64,000 nucleotides of DNA from positions 4,836,001-4,900,000 of the forward strand of contig NZ_CP107880.1 in assembly GCF_036013745.1 (NCBI RefSeq), read 5' to 3'. The notes under the pieces are model-generated. The model saw nothing but the letters and a program-made list of their open reading frames with translations, did not search any database and was not told where the DNA came from. Below are positions 1 through 8,800 of this stretch, piece by piece. Position 1 is the stretch's first letter; each line of letters begins with the position of its first letter. Source of the DNA: Streptomyces sp. NBC_00483. GTDB lineage: Bacteria; Actinomycetota; Actinomycetes; Streptomycetales; Streptomycetaceae. The translations under genes were made by a program, and so were the position numbers.

Positions 1-405
1 GAGCGAGGCGTTCTCGCGCATGACGGCGTCCATCGCGTCGTCGAGGAGCTTGCCGACGCCCTGGCTCTTGGCGTGAGTGGCGATCCACGTCCAGCGGGCG
101 GTCTCCGGTACCCAGAAGACGTGGGCGCCGGTGTACTCATCCTGGTCCTCCAGGAAGTCGGCCATCCGGTCCTCGCCGATGCCGGCATCGGCGAGTTCCA
201 CGGCGAGTTCGGAGCGGCGCTCCTCGAAGGCGTCGGAGACGTACTTCAGGAAGATCAAGCCGAGGACGAACTCCTTGTACTGCGCGGCGTCAATGGAACC
301 GCGCAGCTTGTCGGCGGCCTTCCACAGAATCGCCTGAATCTCCCTGGCGGTGGAGGCGCTGAACAACTCCGCCTGTTCGGTCGGTTTTTTCGTAGCGGTA
401 GCCAT
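1..405 (-). CDS. hsdM: Type I restriction-modification DNA methyltransferase subunit M, N-terminal part (runs off left edge)
   Basis: Only the first 135 codons are inside the window; the gene continues past position 1. The visible protein is a typical HsdM_N helical domain: residues about 20-60 read IQAILWKAADKLRG then EFVLGLIFLKYVSDAFEERR, the standard opening of type I adenine methyltransferases. The AdoMet-binding and NPPF motifs would lie outside. In type I systems the M subunit methylates the recognition adenine together with HsdS and is needed for HsdR cleavage. It follows the 713-residue methyltransferase/TRD-like gene on the same strand after 17 nt, so both are probably cotranscribed. 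The family call is firm; whether hsdS and hsdR follow cannot be seen. Confidence 0.9.
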   Translation of the reverse strand, partial: MATATKKPTEQAELFSASTAREIQAILWKAADKLRGSIDAAQYKEFVLGLIFLKYVSDAFEERRSELAVELADAGIGEDRMADFLEDQDEYTGAHVFWVPETARWTWIATHAKSQGVGKLLDDAMDAVMRENASL

Positions 406-422
406 AGGGAATATCGTCTCTT

Positions 423-2564
423 TCAATCGTCGGTTCCGGGGAGATTCTGGAGGGTGAGCGTGCCGTCTGCGATACCAGCGGCGGTAAGGCGGGCCAAGTC
501 GTCGAGAGCGGCGGACTGCTCCCGCAAGAGGTGCGCGCGGGTCTCGATCTCCGCGAGCATGACGTCGAAGCGCTCGGCCTCGCGTCGGCTCAGGTCGGGT
601 ATGAGGAGGTCTTCGATGCCCCGCGAGGCCCGCACCGCGCCGCTGGTACGCGCATACTCGGCGGCTGCCGCCCGCAGTAGAGCCGCCAGCACCCGTGGCA
701 GCACCGGCGGATCGGCATCTGGGTGGACCCGGAGAATGCGGGCTGGGGCTGCCACCAGGGACAGGCCCTCTTCGTCGACGTAGGCACCGAAGCGAGGGCT
801 CGTTGTGACGACTATGTCTCCCGGCTCGGTGAACAGGGCGTGTTCGTATCCGGTGAGGAGTACTCCGCGATCGATGCGGCGGCCGCCCGGAGGCGCGATA
901 CCGAGGACCTCGTCGGGCGTGAGCACCGTGTAGTGACCGTCTGTCGTGAGGTGCTCGTGGGCGAAACGGTGCCCAGGGCGGCGGCGTAATCGTCGATCGT
1001 CGAGGAGACGGCGGACGGTGGTGCGCCGCACCGGCTGGTCGTCGGGGCGCAGCACGGCCTGGACGCTCAGTGCCGTGCGCAGGTCGGTACGCTGCCCGGC
1101 CTGCTCGTGCAACTCCGTCAGGCGCTGCTCCAGGGCGCTGATGCGGACCGGACGCTCGATGACGTCTCGGGTGTAGCGGGCCATGGGCGGGCGGTGCTGG
1201 GTGGTGAAGGCGGCGCCCGGCCGATCGTTGAGGTCCTTTGCGGGCACGATCACCGCATGGCGGGGTTCGTGCCGGCGGTCACCGAGCCAGGTAGCGGCGC
1301 GCCAGATGGCGATGTCCTCGGCGAGCGCGTCAAGGACCGTTTCGGTGAGCGGCTGCGCGGAGTAATCGGCGAGGAGGACCAGGCCCGTGCGGTGTTCCGC
1401 CGAGGTGCGGGCCAGCACCCAGAGGGCGGTGCGGTAGCCGGGACGGTAGGGAAACGCACCGTCGGGGAGGCTTACCGTGGCCTTGAGCAAACCGTCCCGG
1501 AGGAAAGACCGGCGCAGGCGATCGGCCTCGCTGTGCCGGGGTAGCGGGCGGACGAGTACGTCGGCGGGGCCGAGGACGACCGCTGTGGAACCTTCGTCGA
1601 GATAGTCGGTGAGTGCCTGCACCTGTTCCAGGACGGCCTGCGGGCTGCGGTTCTCCGCCGGTTCGTAGGGGAGGACAGAGACCAGCAGATGGGGGTATCC
1701 CCAGTCGTCGACAGGCAGGTCCTCCCCCTCAGTTACGCCGAGGTCGAACTCGTTCACTCCTCGGACGAGCATCCGACGGCGGACCAGGCGAGCCCGCACC
1801 GGGTCGGAGTCAGCGGCGAGGTAGGTGTGGCCGGAGCCCTCGGCGGACCGGGCGTGCAGCGCGGCGAGCAAGTCGCCAGAGCAGGCATACGGGGTGGCGA
1901 CGACGGAGCCTTCTTGAAGAGTGCCGACGCCGGACAGGGCCGCGAGGGCGCATACCACCGCCGGGGTGGGCTCGTCGGCTGCCAGGTCGTGGGAGCCGAG
2001 GCGGCGGCGGACCTCCAGGATCCAGTCGAAAGCCTCGGCAGGTGTGTATGCGGCCTCAGTCAGTTCGTCGGCCAACGCAGCCAGCTGGGGGCCGATGGTG
2101 CCCGGCTCCGGGACGGCCCTCAACTCAGCTGACACATACGTGTCCTCGGGATCGAGCTCGTCTGCCTGAGCGAGGACCGCATCCCAACTCTCGCCGGAGA
2201 GAGGGGCGTCGAGTTGCCATCGCAGGCAGATCAACGCGGTCAGCGCCCCAACCAAGACGGAGGTCGAAAGGGCCGGCGTCCGCCACGCGGCCAGGGTATA
2301 CAGGGCCAGTTCGGCCCGCAGATGGCGAGGGTCGGCGTTGCCGCGGCCCGTCGTCGTCAGCCAGTCGACGACCGCGCAGGCGTCGAACAGGGGCCGCCCA
2401 TCCTTGTGGGCGACGGGCGCCGGGAAGTCCGAGTGTCTGCGGCTCCAAGTGGTGGGGACGGGCCGACGCACCTGCGCCAGGGTGGCAATTTCCGTGTAGG
2501 TGATCCGCCAGGACGGCAGCTCGGGAACGATGCGCGAGAAGGCCTCTTGGCCTGTGCTGGTCAC
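423..2564 (-). CDS. HTH / degenerate N6-adenine methyltransferase / TRD-like fusion protein
   Basis: A 713-residue protein transcribed leftward into hsdM. Residues about 23-75 look like a winged or MerR-like DNA-binding segment (YTEIATLAQVRRP, then W...DFP.P, ending near WLTTTGRGN). Residues about 200-330 have the layout of a type I-like N6 methyltransferase, but the motifs are degraded: the AdoMet glycine motif appears as TPYACSG (224-230) and the expected NPPF/Y catalytic motif as SVLPYEP (296-302). The C-terminal 250 residues resemble an HsdS target-recognition half (GDIVVTTSP, then GIEDLLIPDLS and a closing helix with ETRAHLLREQ). Inference: a DNA-recognition or regulatory protein on a methyltransferase fold that may have lost catalysis. 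It could act as specificity subunit for the adjacent HsdM. No close named homologue comes to mind. Confidence 0.6.
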   Translation of the reverse strand: MTSTGQEAFSRIVPELPSWRITYTEIATLAQVRRPVPTTWSRRHSDFPAPVAHKDGRPLFDACAVVDWLTTTGRGNADPRHLRAELALYTLAAWRTPALSTSVLVGALTALICLRWQLDAPLSGESWDAVLAQADELDPEDTYVSAELRAVPEPGTIGPQLAALADELTEAAYTPAEAFDWILEVRRRLGSHDLAADEPTPAVVCALAALSGVGTLQEGSVVATPYACSGDLLAALHARSAEGSGHTYLAADSDPVRARLVRRRMLVRGVNEFDLGVTEGEDLPVDDWGYPHLLVSVLPYEPAENRSPQAVLEQVQALTDYLDEGSTAVVLGPADVLVRPLPRHSEADRLRRSFLRDGLLKATVSLPDGAFPYRPGYRTALWVLARTSAEHRTGLVLLADYSAQPLTETVLDALAEDIAIWRAATWLGDRRHEPRHAVIVPAKDLNDRPGAAFTTQHRPPMARYTRDVIERPVRISALEQRLTELHEQAGQRTDLRTALSVQAVLRPDDQPVRRTTVRRLLDDRRLRRRPGHRFAHEHLTTDGHYTVLTPDEVLGIAPPGGRRIDRGVLLTGYEHALFTEPGDIVVTTSPRFGAYVDEEGLSLVAAPARILRVHPDADPPVLPRVLAALLRAAAAEYARTSGAVRASRGIEDLLIPDLSRREAERFDVMLAEIETRAHLLREQSAALDDLARLTAAGIADGTLTLQNLPGTDD

Positions 2565-2882
2565 TCGTCTCGCCCCCTCTGTTCTGGCTCCATTAGCGGT
2601 CCATGGCCCCGGCAGCCCTCGGTGGGCTCGCGGCAGGCAGAACCATATAGCGAGGGGAAAACGGAAGGAGGGAGAAGGCTGATAACCCTGGTTATCAGCC
2701 TTCTCGAAGCTTCTCGGAGCTCTTTGGCCTCACTCTGGTGCTCAGTCGGCACAACAGCACTGGTGCCCACCCCAGTCACGCATCTCAGAGTTCCAGCTCA
2801 CCGGCACAGCACTGCAGACGCCCACGTCTCCAGCGCCTCGATGCCTGTCCCTCCGAACCAGGACCAGATCCAGGGAAGCCCC
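2565..2882. promoter_or_regulatory. Divergent promoter region of the defence-like island
   Basis: This 318-base gap separates the leftward methyltransferase-like gene from the rightward ATPase gene and should carry both promoters. Its clear feature is a long inverted repeat at 2672-2705, listed separately. I see no convincing small gene; open frames crossing it are extensions of the neighbours in wrong or unsupported starts. It is less GC-rich than the flanking genes, as expected of a regulatory region. Confidence 0.6.
2672..2705. promoter_or_regulatory. 16+16 bp perfect inverted repeat, candidate operator
   Basis: Left arm 2672-2687 (GAGAAGGCTGATAACC), two-base centre CT at 2688-2689, right arm 2690-2705 (GGTTATCAGCCTTCTC). 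The arms are perfectly complementary. It lies between two divergent genes, and the tiny loop makes a transcription terminator unlikely. An operator for a dimeric regulator is more likely, possibly the HTH-bearing protein encoded at 423-2564; that link is inference. Confidence 0.55.
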
Positions 2883-5342
2883 ATGACGAGTTCAGAACAG
2901 CCCACGCCGGACACGCACCCTTCCACGAACCCTGCCGGGGAGACTCCCGCCGGCCAGTCGGTACCCCTCGCCGATCTGGTGGAGGCACAGCTGGCTGAGG
3001 CAAGCCTCGGCGAACCCGTGAAGGCGCTCCTGGCAGAGGCACTCGGCAACACGGAGGCCCAGAGGACCTCCCCGATGGGACGGATCTACCTCGACTCCGT
3101 CTCCGTGGAAGGCTTCCGTGGCATCGGCTCTCGCGCCTGGCTCAACCTGAGCCCGCGGCCGGGTGTCACGCTCGTCGTAGGTCGCAACGGCTCCGGCAAG
3201 TCCAGCATCGCCGAGGCCGTCGAGACGGCGTTCACCGGGACGAACATGCGCTGGCTGGGACAGGACGCGACGCGCACCAGCAACTGGCGGAACCTGCACG
3301 AGAGTTCCAAGACGGAAGTCGAGGTCAAGCTCGCCGTCGAGGGTGATATCGGCCGGAGCACGCTCACTCGCACCTGGACCGGTAACGACATCGGCGACTG
3401 CGCGGGCACGTTCCGACGGCCCGGACACGGCACGGTCTCCCTCGACCAGGTGGACTGGAATCAGGCCCTCGTGGACTACCGACCCTTCTTGTCGTACGTC
3501 GATCTCGGCCGCATGATCAGCGGGAAGCCCTCCCAGATGTATGACTCCATCGCCACGATCCTCGGCCTGGGGCACATCAGCACCGCGTACAACCACCTCG
3601 GGCAGCAGGAAAGGGCGCTGGGTGACGCCGTCAAGGCCGTGAAGAACGAGGTGCCGGAGCTTAAGAGCGCGCTGTACGCACTGCAGGACGACGAACGTGC
3701 GGTCCAGGCACTCGTAGCCATCGAGACGAAGGGCCGTCCCGACTTCGAGGCCCTTGAGGGTCTGGTGGCGGGCCTGCCCGCCACCGACGACGGTCTCCTC
3801 GCCGAACTGCGCGCCGCGGTCGACATGCAGGGTCCCGACCTTCAGCAGGTCGGGGCCGCAGTGGACCGGCTGCGCGAGGCGCTCGCCAGAGTCGAGGACG
3901 TGCGACTGACCGGCGCCGAGGACGCACTGCAGCGGGCCCTTCTCCTGGAGAAGGCGCTGGCCCACAACAACCGCCACCCCGACGAGGGGACCTGCCCCGT
4001 CTGCGGCACCGAACAGGTCCTCGACGTCGCGTGGGCTGCCGACGCCAGCGTTCAGATCGAGATGCTCCGCCAGGAGGCAAAGACCGCCGAGGACGCCCGT
4101 AGCGGACTGCGGTCGGCGACCCGAGCGGCGCAGGACCTCGCCCAGACGCCCGGGCGGATCCCGGTTGCCCTGGCCGATCCGTGGAGCGCCTGGCTCGCCT
4201 GCCGGACAGTCAGCGACCCGAGTGAGCTCGCCCAGCGCGTCCACGACACTGCATTGGTCCTGGCCGATGCCTGCGCCGCTGTGAAGGACAACGCCACCAG
4301 AGAGCTGGAGAAGCGGGACGAGCGGTGGCGCCAGCTCGTCACACGCCTGGCGAGCTGGACGGAGAAGGCCCGCGCCGCGGCGGAGGGCGAGCCCCGGATG
4401 GGTCACGTCAGGAAGGCCCGCGCCTGGATCAAGGCGCTCTCCGCCGAACTGCGGGAGAAGCGTATGGAGGGCTTCACCAGTCGCTCTCAGCGGATCTGGG
4501 AGAAGCTTCGCCAGGAGAGCGACATCGACCTCCAGTCGGTGACTCTTCAGGGCAGCGAGAAGGCTAATGTCCGCAAGCTCGTCATGGACGTCACCGTCGA
4601 CGGCGAGGCGGCTTCGGCACTGAGCGTCATGAGCCAGGGAGAGCAGCACTCTCTCGCGCTGTCGCTGTTCCTGCCCCGGGCCGCCACCGCTGACAGTCCG
4701 TTCGGCTTCATCGTCATCGACGACCCCGTACAGTCCATGGACCCCGCCAAGGTCAACGGGCTCGCCCAGGTCCTGCACGAGCTCGGCGAGCACCGGCAGG
4801 TGATCGTGTTCACCCACGACACCCGACTCCAGCGCGCCTTCACGACCCAGGACCTGCCGGTCACGGTGTTCGAGGTGGAACGGGGCAAGTCGTCCAAGGT
4901 GCACGTCAAGCCGGTGACCGACCCCGTTCGCCAGGCAATCGGGGACGCCAGGGCCCTTGCCAGCACCAAGAATCTGCCGGAAGCAGCACGCACCCATGTG
5001 CTGCCCAGCCTGTGCCGGATCGCCCTGGAGAACGCCTTCGTCGAGGCAGCCTGGGTCCAGCATCACCACTCGGGAGGCTCTGAGGATGACCTGCATGCCG
5101 CCGTAGCCGACGCCGACAAGCTCATGAAGATGGCCGCGCTGGCCTTCTTCGGCGACATCGGCCGCACCGGCGATGTATATCGGGAACTGCGCACCCGCTG
5201 CGGACCGCGCTCGGTGGACCTTCTCAAGCAGTGCCAGACCGGCGCCCACGCCGCGGGCGCGCGGATCGCCGATCCTCACCGGTTCGTCGACGAGACCGCG
5301 GATCTCGCACAGAAGGTGCGTACGGCGGGGGTGACCAAGTGA
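2883..5342 (+). CDS. SMC/Rad50-like AAA family ATPase
   Basis: An 819-residue protein if translation starts at ATG 2883; the open frame runs further upstream, but the conserved fold starts after this ATG and the 5' extension is low-complexity. Residues about 68-110 carry the RecF/SMC opening IYLDSVSVEGFRGI and Walker A GRNGSGKSS (about 100-108). The middle is helical and contains CPVC (about 370-373), like a Rad50 zinc hook. The C-terminal head has an ABC signature (MSQGEQHSLALS), Walker B FIVIDDP (about 609) and an H-loop FTHD. A 150-residue helical tail follows. Such ATPases bind DNA ends or stalled structures and usually drive a nuclease partner. The next gene overlaps its stop by 4 nt, so it is the obvious partner. 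Cytoplasmic; role in phage defence inferred from context. Confidence 0.8.
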   Translation: MTSSEQPTPDTHPSTNPAGETPAGQSVPLADLVEAQLAEASLGEPVKALLAEALGNTEAQRTSPMGRIYLDSVSVEGFRGIGSRAWLNLSPRPGVTLVVGRNGSGKSSIAEAVETAFTGTNMRWLGQDATRTSNWRNLHESSKTEVEVKLAVEGDIGRSTLTRTWTGNDIGDCAGTFRRPGHGTVSLDQVDWNQALVDYRPFLSYVDLGRMISGKPSQMYDSIATILGLGHISTAYNHLGQQERALGDAVKAVKNEVPELKSALYALQDDERAVQALVAIETKGRPDFEALEGLVAGLPATDDGLLAELRAAVDMQGPDLQQVGAAVDRLREALARVEDVRLTGAEDALQRALLLEKALAHNNRHPDEGTCPVCGTEQVLDVAWAADASVQIEMLRQEAKTAEDARSGLRSATRAAQDLAQTPGRIPVALADPWSAWLACRTVSDPSELAQRVHDTALVLADACAAVKDNATRELEKRDERWRQLVTRLASWTEKARAAAEGEPRMGHVRKARAWIKALSAELREKRMEGFTSRSQRIWEKLRQESDIDLQSVTLQGSEKANVRKLVMDVTVDGEAASALSVMSQGEQHSLALSLFLPRAATADSPFGFIVIDDPVQSMDPAKVNGLAQVLHELGEHRQVIVFTHDTRLQRAFTTQDLPVTVFEVERGKSSKVHVKPVTDPVRQAIGDARALASTKNLPEAARTHVLPSLCRIALENAFVEAAWVQHHHSGGSEDDLHAAVADADKLMKMAALAFFGDIGRTGDVYRELRTRCGPRSVDLLKQCQTGAHAAGARIADPHRFVDETADLAQKVRTAGVTK

Positions 5343-5731
5343 CGACCGCTCCAGTCGCCTCCGTCGAAGAGTTGCTGCTGACGGCCGACCTGTTGATCTC
5401 CGACCCCAGCATCGGGGCGACGGCCACCGGCCGGCACCGCGGAGCCTCCCTCGCACTGCGGACAGCACTGGAGATTGCTGTCGACCGCACGCTCGACGCA
5501 ACGGTGCCGGGGCTCGCCGACACCACCACGCGGGCCAAGATGCTGTGCCTGCGCTGCTACATCGACGCGACGACCGCCCGCCGGACCAACACCGTCTGGT
5601 CGCACCTCTGCCTGGGATGTCACTACCACCAGTACGAGATCGGCCCCACCCAGGACCAGGTCCGCGCGTGGAGAGCGGAAGTCAACGAACTGGTACGGGA
5701 ATTGACATTCCTGTCAACTATTAACAACTGA
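5339..5731 (+). CDS. Small HEPN-like helical protein with Cys/His cluster
   Basis: A 130-residue protein starting at GTG 5339, overlapping the ATPase stop (GTGA), which implies translational coupling and a physical partnership. It is predicted to be mostly helical, with CLRC (70-73) and CLGCHYH (91-97) that could bind zinc. Arg82 and His89 are spaced R-x6-H, within the R-x4-6-H spacing of HEPN ribonucleases, although the polar residue normally directly after Arg is Thr here. I do not recognise a named family. If the HEPN reading is right it would be the toxic RNase effector regulated by the ATPase; otherwise it is a zinc-binding accessory subunit. The conserved-looking C-terminal helix (QVRAWRAEVNELVREL) would suit a four-helix bundle. 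Confidence 0.55.
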   Translation: MTTAPVASVEELLLTADLLISDPSIGATATGRHRGASLALRTALEIAVDRTLDATVPGLADTTTRAKMLCLRCYIDATTARRTNTVWSHLCLGCHYHQYEIGPTQDQVRAWRAEVNELVRELTFLSTINN

Positions 5732-5761
5732 CCCATGTGTCTGCTAAGTCTTTTACCGGGG

Positions 5762-5779
5762 GTCGGGCATATGCCCGAC
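5762..5779. promoter_or_regulatory. 18-bp perfect palindrome upstream of the helicase gene
   Basis: GTCGGGCAT followed directly by ATGCCCGAC, in the 88-base gap between the small HEPN-like gene and the helicase start at 5820. A second imperfect dyad (TGTAGCGCC ... GGGGGCTACA, 5781-5804) follows. Either an operator or an attenuating hairpin giving the helicase separate control. Confidence 0.45.
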
Positions 5780-5819
5780 ATGTAGCGCCTCTCTGGGGGC
5801 TACAGGGGGAAGGACGTAC

Positions 5820-8800
5820 ATGAGCACCACTGCACGAGACGAGATCATCGCCGAGGAGCAGAAGGCGGTGGATCACGCCTACAACTGCTACGAAAAGCGT
5901 CTGGCCGAACTGAGTGGCGGCTCCATCGCCTCGGCCTCGGCAAGCGGCAAGGACAGCGTCGCCAACCGGCAAGCCGCCGATGACAAGGCCGCTGAATACG
6001 CGGGTCTCGGTGACGCGTCGCTGGTCATCAGCCGCGTGGACACGCGGGATGGCCCGGACGAAGAGCCGGATACCTGGTACGTCGGCCGTCGTGCCGTCTC
6101 GGATGTGGAGACCCGCGACTCCGTCGTAGTGCTGTGGACCACCCCGCAGGCGCAGAAGTGGTCCAAGGCTCTGCCTGACGCTCCGGGGGACATGCTCCTG
6201 CGGAGGCAACTGCGTTGCACACAGCGCGTCGTCAACGAGTATGTCGACGAGATCTCGGTCGCGGTCCCCTCTCCCCAGCCGGTCGAGGACGAAGCCGCCC
6301 CGGAAGCCACGACGACAGCACCCTCCCGCGTCCTACCGCAGCCGGAACCGATGCAGCCGCCGGCCCTCACGCCCTCTGGCCCTGCCCGGGGGCATCGCAA
6401 GAAGCCCCAGGCCGTCGACGACCTCCTCCTGCGAGAGCTTCAGCGATCCCGCAGGGGCAGCATGCGGGACATCGTCGAGACCATCCGCCGCGACCAGATG
6501 AACCTCGTCACCGAGTCCCCCTCCGACGTCCTCGTCGTGCAGGGCGGCCCGGGAACAGGCAAGTCAGCGGTCGGCCTGCACCGGGTGACGTGGCTCGTCA
6601 ACAACGGCCATTTCAAGGCGCAGGACATCCTCGTTGTCGGCCCTCACGAACGATTCCTCGAATACGTCGGCCAGGTCCTCCCGACCCTCGGTACGCGGAA
6701 CATCAACGCGGTGCAGGTGAACCATCTTTGGGATGGAGAGATCCTCGGTACGGATACGTCGCGAGCGCGGTTGATCAAGTCCGACGACCGCATCGCCGAC
6801 GTCCTCCGTCGGCGCGTCGAGCACGAGTGTCGACCTGAAGCGATCGACGAGTTCACGAGCACTCCCTCGTACAAGGACGCCAAGCCCGAACTCGCCGTCA
6901 CGGCAGGCAGCGCCACCCTGCGCGTCCCGCACTCCGAGATCCTCGCGCTGCTCCAGGAAGCACGTGAGAGCGACGGCTCCTACCGTGAGCGCCGTGACCG
7001 CTTCCGCAGTCTGCTGATCGACCGCCTACTCCAGGAGCCCACTTCCCGCGCTACACGCCGCAGCCCAAGCGAAGCGGTCCGCCGTAGCCTGGGGCGTAAC
7101 CGCCAAGTCGGGCGTCTGATCGAGCGCGTCTGGCCGTCGCCGAGCGCCAGGGAGGCCCTCCGGGGCCTCTACGACTCATCCGAACTCCTGCAAACCTGCG
7201 CCAACGGCATCCTCAATGTCGAGGAACAGAAGAGCCTCCACCGTCCGAGGGCAGACAAGGCCGATGCCGACCCGTGGACGCTCGACGACCGAGTCTGTCT
7301 CGAAGAGCTCCAGTTCCTCATCACCGGAGAGACCCCGCCACGCTACGGACACATTGTCGTGGACGAGGCCCAGGACCTGACGCCGATGCAGGCCCGATGC
7401 CTTCGCCGGCGTATCGCGGTGAACGGATCCATGACGGTCCTCGGTGACCTCGCCCAGGCCACGGGCCCGCACACCTACGCCGATTGGGATCACCTCGGCA
7501 CTCTGCTGTCCGACCACGGCGACTGGCGCATCGCAGAACTGAACACCAGCTACCGCGTACCCGCCGAAATCATGGCCTTCGTCGCGCCGCTGGCCCGCAC
7601 GATCGCACCCTCTCTCGCGTACCCACAGGCCGTACGTGAAGCCGGTACCGACAGCGTCCGAACACTGGCCGCCGAGCCGTGGACGCTGCTCGACGACACC
7701 GTCGCCCAAACGACGCGGCTCGCCGGCACGAGCGACGGGCGGACTCTGCGCTCCGTGGCCGTCATCGTCCCCGACGACTCCGGCTGGCTGGACAAGATCA
7801 ACCAGCATCTGGACCAGACCGATGGCCTTACCGGAGAACAGCGCGCTGCCTTGTCTGTTCTCCCCGCCGCCCAGGCGAAGGGCATGGAGTACGACCACGT
7901 CCTCGTCGTCGAGCCCACCACCATCGCCAACCGCGGACCGGCCGGCCTGCGTCAGCTGTACGTCGCTCTCACTCGAAGCACCCAGAGCCTGACCGTCCTT
8001 CACACCTCCCCGCTTCCGGAAGCCCTTATGGACACCACCCGCACCACCGAGCGCGGATCCGCCGAAAACGAACCAGGCATAGCGGCCGGTGACCTTCCTG
8101 AGATCGGCACCGACATCCGCGTCCAAGTCCTCGACCGAGGTACGGGCGGCCGCTACAGAGTCAAAGCCCTGTCGCCGGTGCTCGAAGTCCCTCTGGTCCT
8201 GACCGTCCGCCACGGATCAACTCCTCCGCGTCCCGGCGAGAAGGTGGACTGTTGGGTCTTCGCCCATGAGAAGACCCACTGTGTACTCACCTCGGACCAA
8301 CGGGGCCGACAGCCCATCTCGCCCAGGATGGCCGAACGCTACGTGACGGCGCTCAGCGTGCTCGACGAACTGGCCGACGACGACTCTGTCGTACCGGAGA
8401 ACGTCCGCGAGCGAGTCTCCGAACTGAAGGGCATGGCCAACCGCGTACTCCGCCGTGACCAGGCGGACTGGGTGGACGTGCGGCGGGTGCTCGGATCTCC
8501 CGACAGAGGCCGTGTCAGCCTCCTCCGTGACCTCGCCGCCAACACCAACCGCGCGCTCAAGGACGGCAATCTGGACGTGAACCGGCTCCGGGAAGACCTT
8601 GCGCGTACGGGCTGGTCCCAATCCCTGGCCCAGGCCCAAGAGGCGCTCCAGCACCGAAGGACCACCTCGGCCGATCCGGAGGCCGATACCGATACCGATT
8701 CCGCGCCAGCTTCTGCAGCACAGCAGCCCGAACAGGAAGTAGTCGAGCCCATGCCACCCGCCGAGGACACGTCCACCACCACGACGCCTCCTGTGAAGGG

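Noticed and set aside
2214..2882. Upstream start for the SMC-like ATPase (over 200 extra residues)
   Set aside because: The extension overlaps the divergent gene and the palindrome and is low-complexity; ATG 2883 fits the family start.
2892..5501. Long open frame opposite the SMC-like ATPase
   Set aside because: Antisense frame created by GC-rich codon bias; no recognisable motif, and the plus strand encodes Walker A, signature and Walker B motifs.
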